In this document: in pieces, positions 12,060 through 22,953 of the stretch
How positions within the stretch are numbered: position 1 is the first letter of the stretch
Layout of the letters: every line of letters starts with the position of its first letter
Source of the DNA: Protopterus annectens
Taxonomy: Eukaryota; Chordata; Ceratodontiformes; Protopteridae
Length of the DNA: 64,000 nt
Reading direction: 5' to 3'
Assembly: GCF_019279795.1 (NCBI RefSeq)
Contig: NC_056737.1
Coordinates: 42,537,946 to 42,601,945, forward strand
Position numbers and translations under genes: made by a program
Notes under the pieces: generated by a model
Told to the model about the DNA's origin: nothing
The model's database searches: none
The model's input: the letters and a program-made list of their open reading frames with translations, nothing else

Positions 12060-14896
12060 TTTTAGGCAAGGATCAAATGACAAATTCACCACCTTAACAG
12101 GTACAAGCAAGCAAAATTTGAGGGTAATGCTACTCCATGCTAGAAGTCTAAACCTCAGAATGCACTCACTAGAGGCACTCCTTAAAATGGAGAACATTGA
12201 CATCTGTGCAGTGACAGAGACCTAGTTCATGGCTCCAGAGAGCACCCCCGCATTACCAGGCTATAATTCATACCACACCTTTTGGCCACCTAACCTGGAT
12301 CGAAACACTAAAGGCAGAGGCATGTCCATATTCATTACAGATATCCACACTTCCAGGCTAGTTGCTCAGCATAATGCATCCAAGATTATCCAAGTGCAAC
12401 TAACTCTGGACAAGACCGTAATCCAAATTGTTGCTTGCTACAGATCCCCCAGCATGCCCCAGGATTCCCACTCCTCATTTCTTGATACACTGGAAAATAT
12501 TAGGGTTCAACCCGACACCCTAATAATGGGTGATTTCAACTACCCCATTAACTGGAGAAACTACTCACGTACCAACTCTTTTGCTCAATGTTTTCTGGAA
12601 TTCATACATTCCAACACCTTGGATCAACTTATCCACACCCCCACCAGGGGCAGCAATATCCTAGACCTGGTCATTACCAACATGGGTGACCTGTGTTCCA
12701 CACCAGAGGTCAATTCCTCATTGGTCAGATCCAACCACAAGCTAATCACCCTAGAGATCCACCCCCCCCCCCAATTAGGGAAACTACCATAAAAAAGTTC
12801 TCCAAAGCCAACTTCACGCTTCTTAAGACAGAAGTGGCAAACTTCACAGCACCCCATGCAGATGGATAATAGAGGTATAACTGCTGAATCCTACACAAAT
12901 GCACTTGATAAGCACTTACATGAGTGCATGGATCGTGCTATCCCTAAAAGAACCAAGATGCTATCCTCCAAAAAAAAATGAAGCCAATCTGGTGGTTTCC
13001 TGCCATAAACATACTCTACAACAGAAAAAAGAAACTGTTGCAAAAAAGAGTAAAATCCCATGACTGGAGGAACTCCCTGGTCAACCTCAGTAAGAAGCTG
13101 AGATCCCTCAAAAAATCCTCCAAAGCTAGCTACGAAAACAAAATTGCCACTGATTCTAAGGACAACCACAAAGCATTCTATAGCTAAGTCAAGAATCTCA
13201 ATGGCAACACTCAGATATGCTCTGAGTTACAGCACAATGGCACTAAATATACAGAACCAACAGATATTGCCAACATCCTGGCAGATAGGTTCAGTGCTAA
13301 CTTCACACCCCTCTCACCCCCTAAAGGGCCCATCTCTATTCCGGAAGAATGCAAAGTTTCTGTAATCACGGCTGCACAGGTAAAAAACACTCTCCAAAGC
13401 CAAGAACACAGCATCCATGGGACCTGACAACATCCCAGGCTGCATTCTACACGAACTACAGAACGAACTGGCACCCCACCTAAATACCATGTTCAGTCAT
13501 AGCCTCACCTCAGGCTTTGTGCCCACTGAATGGCGCACAGCGACTGTTACCCCACTCCACAAAGGGAGAGTCACATGGACCCCGGGAACTACTGCCCCAT
13601 TAGCCTGACTAGCCTGGTCTGCAAGGCCATGGAAAGTATCATGGAACTTATAAAGAAAGACATTGGTAATCTCCAAACTCTGGACCCCACCCAGTTTGGG
13701 TTTGTAAAAGGGAGATCATGTCTCCTAAACCTGACAGACTTCTTTGAAGCACTCACCAAAGCCATAGACGAGAGTAAGGTGGTTCACACAGCCTATCTAG
13801 ATCTCGCGAAGGCTTTTGACACCATCCCCCACTCTGGAATTATAGATAAACTCACTAAACTAGGTATAAATCCCTATATCACAAGATGGGTTGCCAACTG
13901 GGTCACTGACAGAACCCACACTGTGAAAGTAGCAGACTCCAAGTCCGACTTCAGACCAGTGCCAAGTGGAGTACCACAAGGGTTCAGTCCTGGGTCCTCT
14001 CCTGTTTGGTATCTACTTCTCTGAAGTACAGGCTAACACAGAAGGTGTTTGGCTAACAAAGTTTGCAGATGACTGTAAACTAGGATCTATAATCAAAACT
14101 CCTAATGATGTGGCCATCCTACAAAATGGCCTCAGTGAGACAGATGCCTGGTGTCAAAGCCATGGCCTCAAGCTCAACGCTAAAAACTGCATTGTCATCC
14201 TCTTTGGTAAAAACTCTGTACCCATGAACTACCACATTGGCAGTAGTCTACTTAACACCAAAAGTGTGATAAGAGACATTGGGACACAGGTGGACAGCAG
14301 TCTCTCCTTTGATAACCACATCACCACATTAGTCAGGAAATCCTTCTACATGGCACACCTCATCCAGGAAAAAAGAGGTAATTTTTCCCCTCTACTCTGC
14401 ACTCATTAGACCCATTATTGAGTACAACACCCCTTTTGGTATGTACCTCACAAGACATCTACAGCAACTGGAAAGGACGCAGAAATACCTTACAAAGAGG
14501 ATTACAGGCCTCAAACAGATGCCCTATGGAGACCGTCTCAAAAAACTCCAGCTTTACTCCGTCGCATATCGCCTACTCAGAGGCGATCTCTGCCTAACAT
14601 ACAAAACTATGTCAAACCCAGAGCTGTTGGACATTCTTCACCTAAATAAATCCCAATCCCTCCGAGCTACATGCTCTAGGGACCTAAACCTTGTCACCAC
14701 AATAAAGAGAACATGCTGGAGGGATAGATTCCTTTCCCAGAGACTTCCCATACTCTGGAACAAACTACCTATCTATATCAAACAAAGCTCTTCATTAGCA
14801 CTCTTCAAGAAAAATCTTGATGATTGGATGGGAAATAGGAAATTCACCCCAGAGATCACTTCTGTGGCTCTGCCCAACAGGGGCACAGGAAAATAA
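12060..14896 (+). pseudogene. CR1-1 ORF2: endonuclease and reverse transcriptase
   Basis: The endonuclease (about 12,110-12,790) shows ICAVTET followed by an in-frame TAG (12,223-12,225) where the family has Trp, then GRGMSIFI, VACYRSPS, IMGDFNYP and SNHKLI (usual SDH changed to SNH). A run of ten C at about 12,764-12,773 shifts the frame. The reverse transcriptase (about 13,420-14,400) has QFGFVKGRSCLLN, AYLDLAKAFDTIPH, GVPQG followed by a frameshift, and KFADDCKLG, so the catalytic Asp residues are still visible. The C-terminal part (14,441-14,896) contains KYLTKRITGLKQMPY and ends NRKFTP then TAA. Sites near 14,380 and 13,600 are also frameshifted. Confidence 0.85.
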
Positions 14897-14990
14897 TTTT
14901 CTTGGGTGGAGAAAGCCAGGGTACCTTTTTGGCTAGGCTTATATAGGCCCTAGGGCCAATAGCGTAGTACCTACCTATGAAAGGGATTTC

Positions 14991-15256
14991 CACACAAGGA
15001 AGTATCTCTGATGGACAGAACCCGAGTGTTTTGAGTGACCCTTAACCAATTGGGAAGGAACAGGAAAAGATGATGGGATAAGGGAACCTGATAGAACAGG
15101 GATTGAAGGAACAACATCTGAAAGGAGGGGATCTTTGCAAAGGTGTTGCGCTAAGAAAGGTCCAGAATGGATCTCCAGGTGCCTTTCTTCCTGAGAACCA
15201 GGAACATCCTGGAATTAAAACCTCTCTCTTCCTGGGTGGGGGCACAATTTGAATGG
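14991..15256 (-). mobile_element. DIRS-B continuation and a further DIRS RT scrap
   Basis: About 15,000-15,060 aligns in order with the DIRS region just upstream of the reverse transcriptase (cf. 46,610-46,670), so it is the continuation of DIRS-B after the CR1. From about 15,061 to 15,256 the sequence instead repeats the RT region also present at 10,130-10,330. That makes it a second, separate DIRS fragment or a local duplication. Fossil. Confidence 0.65.
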
Positions 15257-16900
15257 TGTCCTGAGTTTTTATACTGAATCGTACAAAATTCCCATCTCTC
15301 TTTTGTATCTTTACTCTCCATTAGAGTGCTTTTACTTCAGCAAAATCAAGTCTGTAAAACTTCCTGATTGCATTCTCCTTATCAGAGCTTCTGACAGCTT
15401 TAAAGGCTAGAAAGACAGAGATAAAAAGAAGCCAGAACTTTGGCTCAATAACACAGCTAATAACTTGTATTCCGCTGCTAGTCCAATTACATTAAGGGTG
15501 TTACCTCTTCTTATTGCTTCTTTCACTATACAAGAATATTATATTTGATAATATATTCAATAACTGTATTAATTTACTTTGAGTCAAAAGTTGGCACACA
15601 CCAATCAACCCCTGGTGCATTAATATCCCCAGAAATCAAATCATAGCCATTACGGAAGCAACCATCGTATCAAACTCTGGCTGGAGGTTAAGAGGTCTGC
15701 AAAAGAGGACTATGTCCTTGGGCTGCCTTGACAGCTACTGTTTCACATTCTTTCAAAGATCCAGAACACTGGAAGCAAATATTGAGGACCCCTCTTCTCC
15801 TGTTATATCCATATATGTGATGAAAACAACTATTCCAAAAAATAAATCTGAAAGGTAATGAAGCCCAAGAAATACACTCCAAACTGTTATTCTAAGAGAC
15901 TTTGTCTGAAAGAAAAAAGGCATAATACATTCATGAGAGTTTAAATAATGTTGGGTCATATATATGATGACCTTTATACCCTGACTAAAGCTCCAAAATA
16001 CAAAATTACAATAGTTATAAAATTTACACTGACACACAATAGTCAAGTTAATAATAGCATATTGAATAAATAGATTTGCATAAAATGTAAGGAGCTATAA
16101 GAACTGTCATGTAGTACAATATAATCAAGAAAATATATAAACATAGAATTAAAAAAACATATAAAGATACACAGCAAATGACAAAATTTATTGGAAATAA
16201 ATGCAAAGATTAATTTCGTATGAAACAGACAAGAGATAATTGGAAAAGTGAATGTAAGTTATAGCAGAGAAGCAAAGGTATTAAAGAATATAAGAGAAAA
16301 AAATGCTAAGGAAGAAGAAGAAGTTAAAAATAGTAGTAGTTTTGAGAAATTTACATTATTACCTAATATTTAGATTATAAACTTTGAACGAAGACATTTT
16401 AGCCAGGAGATATGCCATGCCAACAAGCCCTTTATTTTATTCTTCAAACTTCTAGAAGTGACTGATCCATATTTTAAAAAGTAATTTTTCAGGTGTTAAG
16501 GATAGAGATGTCATATTTAAACACTATAGTCTAGATTCAGAAATATTCTCTCAGCCCATTCTAAATGGCCAATTTGGATTAGTCAATTAGAGCTAACGAC
16601 GGAATCTCTGATTCAGAGACATGGAAAAGCCCAAAAAACACTTCATTTGTGAGTCATTACCATGCCACACCAAAAAAGCGCGTATACACACTGTATAGAA
16701 TGGTTATTACTATAAATGTTCTTCTTAGCAGCCCATGTACTGTGGTAGCAGAAGCCCACACATACTCGCAAGCAGACACACTTGGTTTCATTTACAGAAA
16801 CAACCACATGCATACAAGCATCCACATGTAGCACACTCATAGAAACATTCACACATGCTCCTACAGAAAAGTGCACACACACCTCAGTACCAGGTCTATA
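15257..16900. other. AT-rich non-coding stretch
   Basis: No ORF, LINE motif or RNA gene is recognisable. A CA-rich tract at about 16,740-16,890 is weak microsatellite-like sequence. The rest may be old intronic DNA. Confidence 0.5.
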
Positions 16901-17136
16901 TCACCAAATCGAAAAGACCAGTGATCGAACGGCATTTACATCGGAAATGCCATTCATAGAGGTGTTTATTGTGAGACTGCAGTACAGTGGAGATTGGAAA
17001 ATTTGCCCTTTCCTCACTGTAGTGCAATCTCGGAGTTGGTATATATAATTAGGCATAGCCCCCAACAAGAGCAACTTCAATAAATGGCATTTTCGATGTA
17101 AATGGCATTCAATCTCCGGTCTTTTCGATGTCGGGA
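16901..17136. mobile_element. TA-flanked MITE 1 (236 bp)
   Basis: Terminal inverted repeats begin TCACCAAATCGAAAAGACC on the left and TCCCGACATCGAAAAGACC when the right end is reversed. They continue with similar arms of about 50 bp that include GGCATTTACATCGGAAATGC. Both ends abut TA dinucleotides (16,899-16,900 and 17,137-17,138), fitting a Tc1/mariner-type TA target duplication. The centre (about 16,965-17,050) carries CACTGTAGTGCAATCTCGGA followed by GTTGGTATATATAATTAGGC, a core shared with three other elements near 59-61 kb. No coding capacity, so it was moved in trans if at all. Confidence 0.75.
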
Positions 17137-17523
17137 TACAAAATCCTCAGTACCAGTACCTTTTTCCTCTAGCTGTGGCCATTCCTCCAAACTGCTGTAT
17201 TTGCATGCACTGTCCTTGAGTGATTGTAGTGAGATAGGAGTCTCTAAAATGGAAAGACTTGCTGCCATGCAGAACTCCTCTGAGGTAAGGCATCCACTGA
17301 ATCCTAGGGTTTAACACTGTTTTCAAGTGTAAAACATGTCTGTCATATAAGCTTGCAAACAGTTTGTTCATATTGAAGGATGCTTTTCTCTACCACAAGG
17401 GTATTTTACAGAAATTAAAATTATTCAGTTTCATAGGTGAATCTCTAAGAAACTGGCTAAGCATTAATCTTTTCTGTATTCTGAATATTCTGCTAATGAG
17501 CTGCAGTTATCTTTTGTGAAAAT

Positions 17524-17706
17524 TATGACCGGAATAAAAATAAGATCTCCAAAGTCCGCCTCATACGTAGTACAGAGTTTATTAGCAGTACAATCCACAG
17601 TTCAGTATCCAATCTGATAGTGAACTGTGATTGTGTTGCTAATAAACTCTGTACTACTTAACACATCAGGCAGACTTTGGGGATCTTATTTTTATTTCTG
17701 ACATCT
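17524..17706. repeat. Foldback: ~86-bp inverted repeats, 6-bp loop
   Basis: Left arm 17,524-17,609 pairs with right arm 17,616-17,706 at about 85% by eye. Highlights are GAATAAAAATAAGATC, ACAGAGTTTATTAGCA and CACAGTTCA in one arm and their complements in the other. There is no coding content. It could be two inverted copies of a short retroposon or a MITE with almost no interior. No clear target duplication was seen. Confidence 0.75.
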
Positions 17707-18693
17707 TTGTACGACATATGTGTCTGACACCATGTTTTCCACATAACGGCTTTCAATGACAGGTTGTGGTTTGGTTTTAAGCCATTTTTGCCCAGGATGT
17801 AAAATACATACATATAAAGGTGAGCATGACATTTGTTAAATGCCTCTCTGCCTTAAGGAAGTCAGAACTGGCTAACACTATTTTTTTCATGTATTCCTTT
17901 TCTCAGTATCTTATTGGCTTCACTTGTATATAACCAGCTTAGACTAACAAATCAGAATTCACCTACATCTTGCAAGCCAGGATGCTAGGACCTCAAATAA
18001 CATACATGAAGTGATATTATATATGTCATGCCAGTTTGCTAGTAATGACATTAATGAATATGTATGCAACCCAAGGTAGTTCTTTTTAGTGTCCTCATTT
18101 CCTCATAAGGTGCCCATTTTCACAGGACTAAGCTCTGGCAATTGTCTTCAGTGAGTCCATCTGATGAAGGGCACTGCTTCTTCCCCTGAACACTAAGTCT
18201 TCACCTGATGAGGCTTAGAGGAAGCATACATGTCCCAGGAAGCCAATATGACTGGATACTTCATACCACACAATGATCTTACTGTCTTTGCTGAAAATGG
18301 TCACTGCAAAAGAAGTTATGTTTTTCATTTTTGTAAAACATTTCATAATGCCAGTTACTCCGCTTAAAGCTCTCTCTGCCTAGATGGTTATCAAAATATT
18401 GTAGCATTCTCAGACCACATAGTAACAGCAATATAATATAGTAAAGGAATTCAATATGCTTCTTTTAATTTAATAAAAAAGCAAATGCACAACAATATAA
18501 ACTACAAATTTAGGAAAGGCATTTAAATACACAAGACATTCTTTTGTTACCCTAATGACATATGTAAATAAAGAGCAGTGCACATTTACAACATGATTAA
18601 AAAATGGCTTTTGTGCTTACAGCATTATTTCTGGCAGAAATAATGTGTGTGATGTCAAACAGCTAATCAGTTTCAATAAACCCAGTAAGATAC
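17707..18693 (-). other. Probable 3' UTR and downstream DNA of the host gene
   Basis: This lies just downstream of the minus-strand stop codon of the exon at 18,694-19,691. Two overlapping ATTAAA hexamers on the minus strand at about 18,464-18,474 are candidate poly(A) signals about 220 nt past the stop. The assignment is positional only; an alternative signal further left is possible. Confidence 0.35.
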
Positions 18694-19691
18694 CTAAGTG
18701 TTTTCAGCCAATGCCTGAAACTTTTCTCGCAAAGTTCTCACGAGATTCTGTTGATTTGCTCCTCCTTCCTCAAAAAGCACTGACGCTCCAATTTTTGATC
18801 CTGAAGTTTGTTGAGTGGTAAGGGTACCAGGTTCATCACTTCTCACAATCTTGTTAATACCATCACTGTGCTTTTGATGATATTCCTCAGATTCTAAGTA
18901 AATCTTACATCTTTCAATAACAGCCTTGATACAGATTTTTTCCCGTGTTGTTGGAGACCGGATTTCTACAAAGCTATCATCCTCACAGTCATATTTTAAG
19001 CAATTGTGTTGAATTTTTCCTTTTTCTGGCATCTTTTCCACTACAACCCTTTTCTGATCACCTTGAATGGTTGTCTCTGAAGAGACAAAGCAGACACTTT
19101 TGTTGTTTTGATCCGTTTGATCACAAGTAGCTCCATTTTCTATTTTTTCAAATTGCTTGTTTAGAGATGTTGTTCTGGAAAGCTTCCTTTCATTATCTTT
19201 TTCTAGTTGGCTTCTCCCATCACTGTTGTGCTGCGGAAGCACAGAAACCTCACTAGTTGCCACTGAACCTCCCTTCTTGTTTATAGTTACATTATTGAAA
19301 TGGGTGGCTTTTGATTTCGCAGACATTAAATATGGGGGTGTCACTTTTTCTGGCAGTGAATAACATTTTTTAAAGGTCACCAATTTAGATGAACTGATAT
19401 TTGAGGTGTCTGCACTGTTATAATCATTATAAACGGCTGTGTACTTACAGCACAGCTCTCGGACTACTGGCCACTTAAATGTTTCCTTAAGTACAGGACT
19501 TACAGTAGGCATACTTTGCACCTGGACTGATGCATTCACTGTACTAGGTGTACTGACTTGTGTTGGGCTAGAAGGAAATAATTTAACATGCTCTCCTCGG
19601 CTTGAAGATGCAGGAAGTGGAGAAACTGGGCTGTGCTCCTTAATAATGACTTGGTTGTAGTTCTGTAATGAAATATTCAGTTTTGGTTTCC
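18694..19691 (-). CDS. Terminal coding exon of an unrecognised host gene
   Basis: This open frame of about 332 codons is the only one in the window that resembles a host gene rather than a transposon. Its 5' edge has a pyrimidine tract followed by CAG (acceptor on plus 19,692-19,693), and the first codon is split, so the frame continues from an upstream exon not found here. The frame ends in a TAG at 18,694-18,696. The protein is polar, with S/T/P-rich runs (HSPVSPLPASSSRGE, PSSPTQVSTPST), then KETFKWPVVRELCCKYT, KKCYSLPEKVTPPYL, a Lys/Glu-rich middle, REKICIKAVIERCKIYLES which looks like a conserved helix, and a C-terminal helix ending LVRTLREKFQALAENT. No signal peptide, membrane segment or catalytic motif is visible. 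It resembles the disordered C-terminal tail of an adaptor or scaffold protein, but that is inference. An internal GTG at 19,537-19,539 is not the real start. Confidence 0.7.
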
Positions 19692-20860
19692 CTGGAAGAA
19701 AGAAAAAAATAAATTACTTTTAATACACATCAACACTACTACTAAAAAAAATGAATTCAAATATCAAGGGCAAAACAAAACTACCATTATCAAAGAACAA
19801 ATGTGGGACTGTAAAACAGTGATTTTTGCTAATAAGTGGTACTAGTTTATGCTGGAATGTTGTGTCATACCAGTTAACAGCATCTGATTCTGTATCAAAG
19901 CATTACAGCTGAGCTTTCAAAATAATGTTCTACACACACCACAAACAAATGGAATAACTGCAGCTGAAGTGATGATGATGACTCCTTTTGCATCTCATTG
20001 GTCTGAGTAGGATTCCATTGGTTTAGGTCACATACACTAAGATCCCAGCAACCTCTGGTGTCCCTCAGCAGTTTTGCTACAGCTGGACAAATATAAACTG
20101 GATGAATTTCAACTCATTGTTCTTTTATTTCCTGAACTGGTACTTCAGTAAGTTATTCAAAATATAAAACAAAACAAAAAAAAAATCCAGTTGCAGTACA
20201 ACAGCACTTTAATGGAAACACACATTTATAAACCAAATAATCAGCAGTAAAAACCACAATGCTATCCTCAGCCTAAATGCTTACGCCCAAATCAACTAGG
20301 CTTCTTTAGAGTCTGCAAATACAAATTCAATAAAACATTACTCTCGAATCAAATAAACACTAAAAAATGATATTTCTAATACAATGTCATTAATTATTGT
20401 CAGTAATTATTAAAAACTGTAGCATGGTGATAACACTTATCTGAATATCTCATCTAAGTGGTTTGTCAAAGTTCAAAACAAAAATGAATATAAAAAATAA
20501 AAAATGTATATGTATATATTTGTAAAACATCCTTAAAAAGGATGTTTTTTAAATATATACATTTTATTAAAACAAAAAATGTAAATCAAATGTTAATGAT
20601 TTTTTTTTGTTGTATTGTATGGTGTAGCAATGTAGGTGGAGAGGTTATTCAACGTACATATATTTTTTTCCTTTTTTCTTTGCAGTTGTGTGACCAAGAA
20701 ACAAATTAATTTTAGATTTCTTTTTTATTTGAAGCTTTGACTAGTTCACTTTCTCTGATTGAAGCTTCAACTGGATGAGTCAATAAAACACAGCAGAAGG
20801 TATCATTAACTATTTTTAATGAAAACTCATAACCATGTCAGAACTTTGGCCAACAAATTA
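19692..20860. other. Intronic DNA upstream of the host exon
   Basis: No second exon could be identified. The stretch is AT-rich. A hairpin around 20,527-20,553 (AAACATCC paired with GGATGTTT) sits in a longer TA-rich inverted region (about 20,497-20,575). No mobile-element motif is recognised. Confidence 0.45.
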
Positions 20861-20861
20861 A

Positions 20862-21745
20862 ATCTTAAATATTTATTTATTTGTTTAGTCACCGACATTT
20901 GATTACTGGGAAAGTCTGACTAGGTAGATGCCCATTTTCAGTGGAGCCTGGAGAAGAAAAGCTCTAAATTATTACAAAACATTTTAAGAACAATAATTTT
21001 ACAATTTTCAAAAATAAAACAAAAATATCTGCAATTTAAATAATTACAACTAATTAGACATAATATAAACACATTGGTTAAGAATCGATACAAGTTATAT
21101 GACAGCCATTTAATATTTAGATAAATCTGAGAGAGTTTGTAGAGAAATTAAAGGTAAGTCAGTACAATACAAACAGGAATTGCAATATGTAGTGACGGAA
21201 AAACAGGCTTGTGGTATATTTAGAGAGAAAGTCATTGAAGAGAACTTGACAGAAGTAAGGAACTAAGTGAAGAAGGGACAGTAAGGAGGTATAAGGAATG
21301 AAAAGGTTACTTGTTCACACTTAGGGATATAGTTTATCCTGGGTTTGAGCAAGAACAGATACGGATTTTAGCAAGGATGTCTTTCAGAGTGGCTTTGAAA
21401 GATGGTAGGGAGGTTACCAACCTGATGGATACAGGTAAGGAGTTCCAGGCCTTAGCAACCTTGTACAGACAATGCCCTGCAGATCTGATACTTCTGTAGA
21501 CGGACAGGAGTTTTTGTCATTAGATTGACTGGGAACATAGCTGTGTACGTTTTTTTTTTTTTTTTAGTGCTGGACATGCAGATGGATGCTGGAAAATTTT
21601 ATAGGTGGTAAGAAGCTGTATATATGTTAGTTGATGAGGCAGTTGCAACAAATTTAGGCTTTTTAGTGCTATATAGTGTTGGGGTACGAAAGTGGTACTT
21701 GCTGCAAATTTAACAGCTTTGTCACATACCCTATGATCCAAATAA
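20862..21745 (-). mobile_element. L2-type LINE, 5'-truncated 3' end
   Basis: Minus-strand codons at about 21,520-21,741 (KAVKFAAST, LLQLPHQLTYIQLL, YKIFQHPS) match the C-terminal part of the L2 ORF at 58,310-58,450 (ARFATGNP, LQQLDWLELINIL, HKIF). The 3' end has the family tail: GAGCTTTTCTTCTCCAGGCT, CCACTGAAAATGGGC, then an AAATAAATAAATATTTA-like terminus at about 20,862. A 17-bp poly-T tract (about 21,549-21,565) interrupts it. Confidence 0.75.
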
Positions 21746-21899
21746 TTCCTTTATGGTATACATTTGTCTAGATTTATTACTCCAGTCCTACAACTTACAT
21801 TTTATGTATATGAATGTAACATTATAATCCCTATAGTTGCAAATATATATGAGTTGTATTGCATCAACTTGTAGGTTCACTTATGTTTGTCTCAAATTA

Positions 21900-22346
21900 T
21901 CTATAATGTTATCTCTGTGTGGGGGATTCCCCCTCGGTCCTCTTAGAAAATGGGATTGACCCAACAAGGTTAAGACAGTAAACAAAACATCTATCCATCC
22001 TCAACCCCTTTTTCCAATTTTTTTGCACATGGGGTCCGGGTGTCACTTCATCAGTGACAATCATCTCAAGCCAAGGTTTACACCACCGGTTGGCTAGCCC
22101 TGCTGCGGATAGTGAGCAAATATAAATACACATAAATAAAAAAGCGGCATTTCCGAAGTAGTAACAACAATTCATCATCAGTTTATGTGTAACATAATTT
22201 AATTTACTAAATGAGCAGTGAGTGGGAGTACCCCCAGTATCCCCTTAACATATCAACAGGGAATACAGGTCAAAGAACCCTGAAATGGAAATGCATATTG
22301 GAGACTGCCCAAGTCAAGCAAACTGACATTCAGGCATACAGTCTTC
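21900..22346. repeat. Unnamed repeat family, copy 1 left half
   Basis: The segment from about 22,209 (GAGTGGGAGTACCCCCAGTA ... ACATTCAGGCATAC) reappears in diverged form at about 23,530-23,830, so it belongs to an interspersed or tandemly duplicated repeat. It is split by the 599-bp MITE at 22,355. Family unknown; no coding potential that I trust. Confidence 0.5.
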
Positions 22347-22354
22347 ATGAAAAT

Positions 22355-22953
22355 GGGTCTATATTATATCATGGAATGCTTAAAAAAACAAACGCTGATT
22401 GATCGACCTAATTTAAGTGAAAGCTTACAATCTCGAACTGTCAGATCAGCGATTTTTTTCCCAGGGAAAAAAAATCGCTGATCCAAAACACATACACACA
22501 ACACAAGCACACTAAACAAACAGAAATCTACACACATACATCTAAAATCTGATACCTAACCCTACACTAAACTATGCACACACCACTAACTACCCACTTA
22601 CTTTAACCCAAACCCTAAGGTCCGTCACTATCGCACACTCACCTCACCCGCTCCCTAACCCTACCTCACTTATATCTGCCCCAACACTCATGTCCACTCA
22701 ATCGCACACACACCTAACCCGAGCCCTAACCCTAACTCACCTAAATCACCCTAACACTCACATCCACTCAATCGCACACTTACCTGAATCCGACCGGTAA
22801 CTTTCAACCATAACACTGAAAATACTGAAGCAACAGAAACGGACAACCGAATTCTTTCCCTACGAAAAAATTTGAGTTTCTGCTGCTTCGATATTTTGCA
22901 GTTTTGCAAAAATAAGTTCGATCAATCAGAGTTCAAGGATATAATATAGACCC
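22355..22953. mobile_element. 599-bp MITE with 8-bp target duplication and minisatellite core
   Basis: The ends are GGGTCTATATTATATC on both sides (inverted), with a second matching inner block CTGATTGATCGA. Outside the ends the 8-bp sequence ATGAAAAT is repeated exactly (22,347-22,354 and 22,954-22,961). An 8-bp duplication fits hAT, P or Merlin transposases, and the GG start leans away from classic hAT. Inside are a hairpin (GATCAGCGATTTTTTTCCC and its complement, about 22,444-22,484) and about 2.3 units of a 70-72-bp repeat rich in CCCTAA and ACTCAC (about 22,620-22,800). Non-autonomous: no transposase frame. Confidence 0.85.

Larger units (their letters stand above)
10410..14990 (+). mobile_element. 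CR1-1: near full-length CR1 LINE
   Basis: This is about 4.6 kb of CR1-type non-LTR retrotransposon. It has a non-coding 5' region of about 700 bp (10,410-11,105), ORF1 with an esterase-like domain (11,106-12,053), ORF2 with endonuclease then reverse transcriptase (about 12,060-14,896), and a short 3' UTR ending CCTACCTATGAA, the CR1 octamer-type end. DIRS-B sequence flanks both sides. CR1 normally leaves little or no target duplication and none is clear here. Both ORFs are broken by several nonsense codons and frameshifts, so it is dead but otherwise complete. The 5' boundary is inferred from where DIRS homology ends and may be off by about 20 bp. Confidence 0.85.

Noticed and set aside
18150-18215. 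CTGATGAAGG and CTGATGAGG as further hammerhead cores
   Set aside because: No matching GAAA with a stem II between them.
22035-22075. Minus-strand CTGATGAAGTGACACCCGG as a hammerhead relative
   Set aside because: The GAAA core is missing; at most a decayed relative.
21909-22178. 89-codon minus-strand frame
   Set aside because: Overlaps an unnamed repeat and has no recognisable motif.
22560-22800. CCCTAA repeats that could be an interstitial telomere
   Set aside because: The hexamers are irregular, form part of a 70-72-bp unit, and lie inside a MITE with clear ends.
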